A stretch of 7,423 bases of DNA from Deltaproteobacteria bacterium (GTDB lineage: Bacteria; Desulfobacterota; GWC2-55-46; DRQE01): the NCBI GenBank assembly GCA_030631875.1, contig DAOVKH010000082.1, positions 1 through 7,423 on the forward strand, written 5' to 3'. Under the pieces are notes generated by a model. It did not search any database. It was not told the origin of the DNA and saw only the letters and a program-made list of their open reading frames with translations. The position numbers and the translations under genes are program-made. Shown one piece after another: positions 1 through 5,868 of the stretch. How positions within the stretch are numbered: the stretch's first letter is position 1; every line of letters begins with the position of its first letter.

Positions 1-1062
1 CATCGCGCATATGAGCATAAAGTCCGAAGGGTATGTAATTGAAATGGCCGCGCGTGATATGGTGACGACACCGTCCTCCAAGGGTTGGCGAAGCACCTCA
101 AGGACGTTCTTGCGAAACTCGGCGACCTCATCCAAGAAGAGCACACCGTTATGGGCGAGGCTCACCTCACCGGGCCTTGGAATCTGACCGCCGCCAATGA
201 GCCCCGCATCCGATATGGTGTGGTGAGGAGACCTATAGGGACGCATAGTTACGAGCGAGCTCTTCTCCGGCAGAGTTCCTGCGACGCTATGCACCTTCGT
301 CGCCTCTATGGCCTCGTCGAGTGTCATCTCAGGTAGTATCGTCGGCACACGCTTTGCGAGCATCGTCTTACCGGAACCCGGCGGACCGACCATGAGCATA
401 TTGTGGCCTCCTGCGGCCGCTACCTCAAGGGCGCGCTTGACGTGTTCCTGCCCTCGCACCTCGCTTAGGTCTACACTGTCTCCTTCACGCGAGATAGCCT
501 CAGAACCTTCCTTAAAGAAGGCCTCCGTATCTACAGCTGTAACGGGGATATCTTCTCTTCCGTTTAGGAACTCAACGACCTCGGGTAAAGTATTTACACC
601 GTAGACTTGAAGCCCCTCTACGAGTGCGGCCTCCTTTGCGTTAGCCTTTGGAAGTATTAGTTTTTTGCCGAGTTTTTTGGCCGCCACCGCCACCGAGAGT
701 GCTCCTCTGACGGACTTTACGCGCCCGTCCAGAGATAGCTCGCCAAGGACGATGTATTCGAGCAGAGACTCTGCCTCTACAATAGACTCGGCAGATAGGA
801 TTCCGAGGGCTACGGGCAGGTCGAATGCCGCGCCTTCTTTCTTGAGTTCGGCCGGAGCGAGGTTTACGGTAATGCGCCCCGTTGGGAAGGTATAGCCGGA
901 GTTCTTAACGGCACTCCTGACGCGATCCTTACTCTCCTTTACGGCATTGTCGGGAAGGCCGACGGTAGTAAATACCGGCAGGCCTCTTGCGACGTCGACC
1001 TCGACCTCGACCTGAAGCGCGTCTATGCCTACGACGGCAGATGATAGTATGCGTGCGAGCAC
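1..1062 (-). CDS. comM: ComM/YifB family Mg-chelatase-like AAA+ ATPase, 3'-partial
   Basis: In naturally transformable bacteria ComM is a hexameric helicase that drives branch migration during DNA integration; the gene is widespread in non-competent species too, where its role is unclear. The start is GTG at 1062 (MLARILSSAVVGIDA), the only start codon between the upstream TAA and the conserved N-terminus. I translated to the left edge without a frame break: 354 residues of a usual 500 or so. Residues 1 to about 170 form the ChlI-type S5-fold domain (GLPVFTTVGLPDNAVKESKDRVRSA, INLAPAEL-like VNLAPAELKKEG). The AAA+ domain has VRGQEHVKRALEVAAAGGHN, Walker A GPPGSGKT at 226-233 (bases 364-387), MRPYRSPHH at 273-281, GLIGGGQIPRPGEVSLAHNG, and Walker B LFLDE at 308-312. 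It ends at FMLICAM, where relatives continue into NPCPCG; the rest of the ATPase and the Mg-chelatase C-terminal domain lie outside the window. It is in frame with the phosphatase, separated by TAA plus six codons. Confidence 0.95.
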   Translation of the reverse strand, partial: MLARILSSAVVGIDALQVEVEVDVARGLPVFTTVGLPDNAVKESKDRVRSAVKNSGYTFPTGRITVNLAPAELKKEGAAFDLPVALGILSAESIVEAESLLEYIVLGELSLDGRVKSVRGALSVAVAAKKLGKKLILPKANAKEAALVEGLQVYGVNTLPEVVEFLNGREDIPVTAVDTEAFFKEGSEAISREGDSVDLSEVRGQEHVKRALEVAAAGGHNMLMVGPPGSGKTMLAKRVPTILPEMTLDEAIEATKVHSVAGTLPEKSSLVTMRPYRSPHHTISDAGLIGGGQIPRPGEVSLAHNGVLFLDEVAEFRKNVLEVLRQPLEDGVVTISRAAISITYPSDFMLICAM

Positions 1063-1074
1063 CTTAGTATCAGA

Positions 1075-1080
1075 CCCTTC
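1075..1080 (-). promoter_or_regulatory. Ribosome binding site of comM
   Basis: GAAGGG directly follows the phosphatase TAA and lies 12 bases before the GTG start, a long spacing. A weaker TAAGG overlaps the start itself. Initiation may depend partly on ribosomes finishing the upstream gene; this is inference. Confidence 0.4.
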
Positions 1081-1734
1081 TTAATATATTTTTGTGGCAC
1101 CCATTATTTGGTTCGGGCCGCCATTTAACATCTTTACGACCATAACGTCGTCACCTAAGTAATCTATAAGGTTAAGGCCGCCGTAATCCTGTTCTATCCT
1201 AAAGAAGTTTTCGAGCGGCAACCCCATGGCCTCGCAGAGTATGACACGGTTGACTCCGCCGTGGGCGACGATACAAATGTGCTCGCCTCTGTGGCGCGCC
1301 ACCAAATCGGCTATGGCAGGTAAGACACGCGCTCTTAGATCCACCAGACTCTCGCCGCCCTTTAATTTATCTGTAGCGAGATCCTTAAATCCAAAGTCCG
1401 CTTCTTCGGGGAAAAGCTCTGTGGCCTCCATGCGTGTTAAGCCCTCCCAACGTCCAAGGTGCAGTTCCCGTAGTGCGTCACAACGCTCAAAGTCCTCACC
1501 CAGCCCCAAAGCCTCGGCTATCATCGTAGCACCTTTTATAGAACGCCTTAGATCGGAGGAATAAACGGCGGTAATATCTTTGTCGGCTAAGAAGTCTGCC
1601 ATGCGCTGTAATTGCAAGACACCCTCGTCTGTAATGTCGACATCCGAGTGGCCGTTATAGCGATACTCATCATGACCTACGACCTGACCGTGGCGAATAA
1701 GATAGATCCTCGTTGAAGTAGTCTCAGTCTGCAT
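1081..1734 (-). CDS. Histidine phosphatase family protein, probable alpha-ribazole phosphatase (CobC-like)
   Basis: This is a two-histidine (phosphoglycerate-mutase-like) phosphatase of 217 residues. The motif LIRHG at 12-16 gives the nucleophile H15 with R14. SSDLRRS at 59-65 supplies a second phosphate-binding arginine (probably R64), LRELHLGRWEG at 88-98 gives the acid E90, and IVAHGG at 155-160 gives the second catalytic histidine H158, so the catalytic set is complete. There is no signal peptide, so it should be cytoplasmic. The family has many substrates, and sequence alone does not choose between alpha-ribazole-5'-phosphate or cobalamin-5'-phosphate, a phosphoglycerate mutase-like role, or general phosphatase activity. 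The context does: it begins five bases after cobO, which points to the last steps of cobalamin nucleotide-loop assembly. The nearest purine-rich stretch (1752-1759) is about 17 bases from the ATG, too far for a good ribosome site, so coupling to cobO translation is likely. The stop TAA lies 18 bases before comM. Family is near certain; the specific substrate is inference. Confidence 0.9.
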   Translation of the reverse strand: MQTETTSTRIYLIRHGQVVGHDEYRYNGHSDVDITDEGVLQLQRMADFLADKDITAVYSSDLRRSIKGATMIAEALGLGEDFERCDALRELHLGRWEGLTRMEATELFPEEADFGFKDLATDKLKGGESLVDLRARVLPAIADLVARHRGEHICIVAHGGVNRVILCEAMGLPLENFFRIEQDYGGLNLIDYLGDDVMVVKMLNGGPNQIMGATKIY

Positions 1735-1739
1735 AGTAT

Positions 1740-2309
1740 TTAGAACTCTATCCCCTTCCGTGCCTTTATGCCGGTGGTGAATGGATGCTTTATCATTAGC
1801 ATCTCGGTTACGTAATCCGATATCTTTACGAGCCCGACCGGGGCATTGCGTCCTGTCAATACAACCTCCAAGGAACTCGGGCGGTTATCGAGAAACTCCA
1901 GAATATCGTCTTCGCTTATGAAACCTTCTTTCATCGTACCCATCACTTCGTCCAATACGAGCAGGTCAATACCACCCTCATCTATGCGCGCCTTTACCGT
2001 ATCGAATGTATTGGTAATGGCCTCTGCCACCTTATCTCTATCGGTGGCATTACCCGTAAAGAAGGGATGGCGGCAATTAGAACGTATGAGTTCTATCCCG
2101 TCAAGCACGTCTCTAAAGATATCCTTCTCTCCGGACGGGTCAATGTCGCTCTTAAAGAACTGCACGAATAAGACGCGCATGCCTGAGCCCGCGGCTCTTA
2201 CCGAAAGCCCTACCGCGGCCGTCGTCTTCCCCTTACCGTCGCCTGTATATATATGCAGGAACCCTTTGTCGCCGGAAGTAGAAGTCGGCTTTAATTCATT
2301 CTTTGTCAT
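1740..2309 (-). CDS. cobO: Corrinoid (cob(I)yrinic acid a,c-diamide) adenosyltransferase, CobO/BtuR/CobA type
   Basis: The enzyme transfers the 5'-deoxyadenosyl group of ATP to the cobalt of a reduced corrinoid, for de novo coenzyme B12 synthesis or salvage, in the cytoplasm. The 189-residue product matches this family along its length. HIYTGDGKGKTTAAVGLSVRAAG at about 19-41 holds the P-loop GDGKGKT (23-29), which in this family binds ATP in an unusual orientation. LLVLDEVMG (116-124) corresponds to the Walker B strand, VVLTGRNAP is at 149-157, and the C-terminus carries YVTEMLMIKHPFTTGIKARKGIEF. Length is normal and no key residue is visibly missing. It is not the unrelated PduO or EutT type. 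The gene starts 37 bases after rpoD and is separated by five bases from a phosphatase that fits the same pathway. No cobalamin riboswitch can fit in the upstream gap. Substrate choice between cobyrinic diamide, cobinamide and cobalamin cannot be read from the sequence. Confidence 0.95.
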   Translation of the reverse strand: MTKNELKPTSTSGDKGFLHIYTGDGKGKTTAAVGLSVRAAGSGMRVLFVQFFKSDIDPSGEKDIFRDVLDGIELIRSNCRHPFFTGNATDRDKVAEAITNTFDTVKARIDEGGIDLLVLDEVMGTMKEGFISEDDILEFLDNRPSSLEVVLTGRNAPVGLVKISDYVTEMLMIKHPFTTGIKARKGIEF

Positions 2310-2320
2310 AATCCATGAAA

Positions 2321-2326
2321 CTCCGT
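2321..2326 (-). promoter_or_regulatory. Ribosome binding site before cobO
   Basis: ACGGAG (core GGAG at 2321-2324) precedes the cobO ATG by 11 bases, rather far. It is four bases from a different, out-of-frame ATG at 2316 that opens a six-codon frame ending inside cobO. It may serve either start. Confidence 0.45.
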
Positions 2327-2346
2327 TGTCTTTAGTTCGTCTCAGG

Positions 2347-4020
2347 CTAATTCTCAGAGAAGTGCCTTAAGACCTTACTGCGTGTGGGGTGGCGAAGTTT
2401 TCTCAAGGCCTTGGCCTCAATCTGCCTTATCCTCTCACGCGTCACATTAAAGGCCTCGCCGACTTCTTCGAGCGTATAATTCGTCTCCACCCCTATGCCG
2501 AAGCGCATCCTCAAGACCTGCTCCTCTCTATCCGTCAGGGTTGAGAGTATCTCGTTCAGATGGTCTACCATATTGGCATTGACCATCTCTTCAGCCGGAG
2601 ATACGAAAGAATCATCGGGTATGAAGTCACTTAGAGAAGTTCCGTCGCCTTCGCCCACCGGTGTGGCCAAAGATATCGGGTCGCGCGTTATCTTAAGTGC
2701 CTTACTTACCTTCTCTTCGGATAACCCAATATCTTTTGATATTTCTTCCGGTGTCGGTTCACGTCCGTGTTCGTGCACAAAGGCTCGAATCGTGCGCTGG
2801 AGTTTATTTAAGGTCTCGGTCATATGGACAGGTATCCTTATTATCCGAGACTGATCCGCTATGGCTCGCGATATGGACTGACGTATCCACCACGTAGCGT
2901 AGGTTGAAAACTTATAACCCCTCTGATATTCGAATTTATCTACGGCACGCATAAGGCCGATATTCCCTTCCTGGATGAGATCCAGAAAGTGCATCCCTCT
3001 ATTCAGGTATCTCTTGGCGATACTTACGACGAGCCTCAAGTTAGCGCGTATTAATTCGTCCTTGGCCTTTGAGATATTAAAGTAACTACTCTCAATTACA
3101 GCGGCACTCTCTATAAGCTCCGTTGGCTTTAGACCCGAAGATACCTTTATACGTCTAAGCTCGGAGCACGCTTCTTTAAATTTTACAAGTTCTTTATCGA
3201 AGAGCTTTCTGCCGCCCTTGAGCCTGAACTTCTTACCACTCTTTATATCTTTTTCTGTCTTTATTATTTCGCTCGACGATAGACCAAGCTTATTTTCTAT
3301 GGTGCGTTGCTTGCGTCCGAGAGACTCTACCTTCTTAAGACTCAGAGCCGTACGCTCCCTCATGCTCTCTACTATATCGGTCTTCTTGACTATCGCCTCT
3401 ACGAGCAGGGTCAGATTTTTTACGGTCTTGGCGGAAGGTCTCTTCTTAGACTTAAGCGCTCGTGAGTATCTCTCTATACCCGCTACGGCCTTCGTAACCT
3501 TACTTGCAAACTTCTCGGCATCGATGCCTCGCTCCGGCTCGCCGTCGTCTTCGTTGTCGCCGTCTACGTTGTCGCCGTTGTCAGCCTCAGAGAGCTTCTT
3601 CGACTCTACAGAGTCTTTTCTCTGAAGGAGTGCCTCTAACTCTTCGACAAATACAGGAGTGCGCAAAAACTCTTCTATCATTGCTTCAATGCCGCACTCA
3701 ATCGCCTTGGCGAGCATTACCTCCTCGGCCTTTGTCAGGAGCGTGCCGGTGCTCATCTCTTTAAAGTAACTCTTGACCGAGTCTGCCTTATCGGAGTCCA
3801 CGTAACTCACCGAGGCGTTCGGGTTAGCTCTAAGGCCGTCCATCCTGCCGAATCCGCTCGATGAAGAATTGGGCGGACTAAGACTACCACCTCCACCCAC
3901 AGAAGCTGTAGCCGAGGCTTTATTACCCCGAACTTCCTCAGCAGAGACCTTGGCCGTACTTACCTTAACCTTACTTCGCTTAGTAAGCGGCGACTTCTTC
4001 CTATCAACACTCTTACCCAT
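2347..4020 (-). CDS. rpoD: RNA polymerase primary sigma factor RpoD (sigma-70 family)
   Basis: This is the housekeeping sigma factor that directs RNA polymerase to -10/-35 promoters. The 557-residue protein has region 1.2 at about 77-110 (SVKSYFKEMSTGTLLTKAEE), a long non-conserved insert at about 111-318, and region 2 at about 320-398 with the promoter-melting and -10-reading segment FSTYATWWIRQSISRAIADQ. Region 3 spans about 399-475 and region 4 about 485-552, with the -35-reading helix-turn-helix YTLEEVGEAFNVTRERIRQI. These motifs match primary, not alternative, sigma factors. The first 75 residues are Lys/Ser/Gly-rich and show no recognisable region 1.1, the autoinhibitory domain of many primary sigmas. 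The insert contains an Asp/Asn/Glu/Gly-rich acidic patch at about 147-163. The ATG at 4020 is backed by a good AGAGGTG ribosome site; the in-frame ATG for Met60 has no well-spaced site. The gene lies 27 bases after dnaG, echoing the macromolecular synthesis operon but without rpsU. The stop is TAG. Confidence 0.97.
   Translation of the reverse strand: MGKSVDRKKSPLTKRSKVKVSTAKVSAEEVRGNKASATASVGGGGSLSPPNSSSSGFGRMDGLRANPNASVSYVDSDKADSVKSYFKEMSTGTLLTKAEEVMLAKAIECGIEAMIEEFLRTPVFVEELEALLQRKDSVESKKLSEADNGDNVDGDNEDDGEPERGIDAEKFASKVTKAVAGIERYSRALKSKKRPSAKTVKNLTLLVEAIVKKTDIVESMRERTALSLKKVESLGRKQRTIENKLGLSSSEIIKTEKDIKSGKKFRLKGGRKLFDKELVKFKEACSELRRIKVSSGLKPTELIESAAVIESSYFNISKAKDELIRANLRLVVSIAKRYLNRGMHFLDLIQEGNIGLMRAVDKFEYQRGYKFSTYATWWIRQSISRAIADQSRIIRIPVHMTETLNKLQRTIRAFVHEHGREPTPEEISKDIGLSEEKVSKALKITRDPISLATPVGEGDGTSLSDFIPDDSFVSPAEEMVNANMVDHLNEILSTLTDREEQVLRMRFGIGVETNYTLEEVGEAFNVTRERIRQIEAKALRKLRHPTRSKVLRHFSEN
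3552..3582 (-). repeat. Short imperfect tandem repeat inside rpoD
   Basis: A 12-base unit (cgttgtcgccgt on the plus strand) occurs at 3552-3563 and again at 3567-3578, a 15-base period. On the coding strand it produces the repeated pentapeptide-like GDNVD-GDNED in the acidic patch of the sigma factor's non-conserved insert. The period is a multiple of three, so copy-number change would keep the frame. Confidence 0.6.
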
Positions 4021-4025
4021 AATAG

Positions 4026-4032
4026 CACCTCT
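4026..4032 (-). promoter_or_regulatory. Ribosome binding site of rpoD
   Basis: AGAGGTG lies five bases before the ATG at 4020. It is the clearest Shine-Dalgarno sequence in the window and fixes the rpoD start at the far N-terminus, so the unusual Lys/Ser-rich first 75 residues are expected to be translated. Confidence 0.7.
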
Positions 4033-4047
4033 ACTTAAAGGTACGTA

Positions 4048-5850
4048 CTATTCGGTCTCATCGGACTTTAAGTTGTCCTGTAAAGACCCCTCACTTCCCA
4101 TTCGTGCAAGTGTTTCCTTTACGACATCTCCGTGACCGCTCTCTTCAAGCTCCCTTAAAAGCCTCAACGTCGACTCCTTAGGCACGCCCATTGCCTTAAA
4201 CTTAGCTATGGAATCCTCTAACATCTTTTCCGGAGATTCTATAAACCCGCGGTCGCCCTCATCGACGAGCGACTCGGCTATAACCCCCTTGACGGCTTCA
4301 TCTTCAATCCCATTAAATATTTCTACAGCGTCAAAGACTCCGTCACGTATGACCGCGCCGAGGCGTGCAACAGCCCCTCTAAGTGCAGGGTCGCTAAAGT
4401 TTGCGCAGACATCTCCAACCTCTTTATTGTATAAATTTGGGTGCTTTAATACAACCCTTACTATTGTACGCTCCAAGAGTGGCGAGGCCTTGCGTTTAAC
4501 TGCCTCCGTGGCAGGCGGCTTGCCCTGCACGGGTTTTTCTTGAAATTCTTTACGGGTTGCCTTTACCATCCCAAGGGCCGACTCTATGGAACGGATATCC
4601 ACACCCGTTACCTTGGCAGCAAATTGCGCGTAGTGGTCACGCTCCACCGGGTTCTTCATCCTGAGTATCATTGTAGCGGCCTCGTCGACATAATCGGCCT
4701 TACCGCGTGCGCTCGACATATCGCATTTGTCGGCCAAACGCTTTAAGAAGAAATCCATCAAAGGCTCGGCCTTTGATATAGCCTGCCTTAAGCCATCGGC
4801 TCCCTCTTCTTTAAGGAAGTCATCCGGGTCCTTACCCTCAGGAAGCACTATTATCTTCGCCTCGATTCCTGCCTCTAAGAATAACCCAAGCCCCCTTACG
4901 GCCGCCTTTACGCCGGCCTCGTCAAAGTCGAATAAGGTGTAGATGGTCTTGGCATACGGCTTGAGACGCCTTATGTGCTCAGGCGTTAGAGCCGTGCCCA
5001 TAGTCGCAACGACCGACTTAAAGCCGTACTTATGCAGAGCCAAGAGGTCGAAGTAACCTTCAACGACTATGGCCGATGCGTCTCTACTAATCTCTCGCTT
5101 TGCCTGATAAAATCCATATAGGATAGATGCCTTCTTAAATAACTTAGTCTCAGGAGAGTTAAGGTACTTTGGCTCTTCTCCGTCCATGCCCCGACCGCCG
5201 AATCCGACGATACGCCCCGATGCGTCGGTTATGGGAAAGAGTATGCGCCCCCTGAAGCGGTCGAAGTAACGAACATCTTTCTTGTCGTCTTCCTTCTTGC
5301 CGAGAAGCCCCGCCCTTACGCCTCGCTCCAAGTCATAATTGCCGTCCTTTAGGTGCTTAACGAGACCGTCCCAGCTATCGCGCGAAAGGCCGACTCTAAA
5401 GCTATCGACGATACCTTCTTCAAAACCACGATCTTTGAGATACTCCCTTGCCTTATTGCCGCCTGTGCCCTTTAGCTCTTCTCTAAAGTACTTTAATGCT
5501 ACCCTATTAAGGTCGACCATAGCCTCCAGCTCGCCATCGTCGCCCTTACCCTGATAACGCTCTTCCTTAATTTCTATATGGTATCGTTCGGCGAGGCTTC
5601 TGACGGCTTCGGGGAAACTTAAGGTCTCATACTTCATCAAAAACGTTATGACATTACCGCCCGTATGGCAACCAAAGCAGTAAAATATTTCCTTTACGTC
5701 ATTTACCGAAAACGAAGGTGTCTTCTCGGAGTGAAAAGGGCACTTCCCAATATAGTTCGCACCCCTCTTCGTAAGCTCTACGTACTCGGATATGACCTCA
5801 ACTATATCGGCCTTATCGCGTACCTCTTCTATTTTTTCCGGTGATATCAT
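4048..5850 (-). CDS. dnaG: DNA primase DnaG
   Basis: DnaG makes the short RNA primers that start Okazaki fragments and acts with the DnaB helicase at the fork. The 600-residue product is of normal family length (E. coli about 580) and complete. The N-terminus MISPEKIEEVRDKADIVEVI matches the family, which supports the ATG. The CHC2 zinc-binding domain has C37, H40, C58 and C61 (CPFH and CFGC). The catalytic core follows, with RFRGRILFPI at 198-207 and FGGR at 217-220. The TOPRIM part has EGYFD at 264-268 (E264 the general acid/base candidate), the DFD acidic pair D308/D310, and KDPDD at 340-344, all expected metal ligands. From about 430 there is a variable linker, then a helical C-terminal domain that would bind DnaB. 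The gene starts 18 bases after the mutS2 stop, behind a weak GGGA ribosome site seven bases from the ATG, and ends with TAG 27 bases before rpoD. Co-transcription with both neighbours is inferred. Confidence 0.97.
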   Translation of the reverse strand: MISPEKIEEVRDKADIVEVISEYVELTKRGANYIGKCPFHSEKTPSFSVNDVKEIFYCFGCHTGGNVITFLMKYETLSFPEAVRSLAERYHIEIKEERYQGKGDDGELEAMVDLNRVALKYFREELKGTGGNKAREYLKDRGFEEGIVDSFRVGLSRDSWDGLVKHLKDGNYDLERGVRAGLLGKKEDDKKDVRYFDRFRGRILFPITDASGRIVGFGGRGMDGEEPKYLNSPETKLFKKASILYGFYQAKREISRDASAIVVEGYFDLLALHKYGFKSVVATMGTALTPEHIRRLKPYAKTIYTLFDFDEAGVKAAVRGLGLFLEAGIEAKIIVLPEGKDPDDFLKEEGADGLRQAISKAEPLMDFFLKRLADKCDMSSARGKADYVDEAATMILRMKNPVERDHYAQFAAKVTGVDIRSIESALGMVKATRKEFQEKPVQGKPPATEAVKRKASPLLERTIVRVVLKHPNLYNKEVGDVCANFSDPALRGAVARLGAVIRDGVFDAVEIFNGIEDEAVKGVIAESLVDEGDRGFIESPEKMLEDSIAKFKAMGVPKESTLRLLRELEESGHGDVVKETLARMGSEGSLQDNLKSDETE

Positions 5851-5868
5851 AATATTATCCCGCGCAAT

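Noticed and set aside
308..895. Plus-strand frames opposite comM (308-604 and 665-895).
   Set aside because: The minus strand translates continuously into a canonical ComM with all expected motifs; the plus-strand products show no family features.
991..1014. Four imperfect copies of a gacctc hexamer.
   Set aside because: They encode the VEVEVDV strand of ComM. By recollection the segment has the same length as in E. coli YifB, so it is ordinary coding sequence and not an expansion.
2310..2346. The rpoD-cobO gap, considered for an intrinsic terminator, promoter or cobalamin riboswitch.
   Set aside because: The 37 bases show no GC-rich hairpin with a T-run and no convincing -10/-35 pair, and they are far too short for a riboswitch.
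1846..2370. A 174-codon open frame on the plus strand opposite cobO.
   Set aside because: It is antisense to a complete, well-conserved adenosyltransferase. The protein is Ser/Pro/Leu-rich with no recognisable motif, as expected from the complement of a coding frame.
3218..3625. A 135-codon plus-strand frame opposite the rpoD insert, with a hydrophobic start resembling a membrane segment.
   Set aside because: The Phe/Leu/Ser-rich composition is what the complement of Lys/Glu-rich helical codons gives. The opposite strand carries an uninterrupted sigma factor.
4041..4048. The palindrome GTACGTAC at the dnaG-rpoD junction, considered as an operator or terminator stem.
   Set aside because: It is only eight bases, has no loop or T-run, and overlaps the dnaG stop codon; it is plausibly chance.
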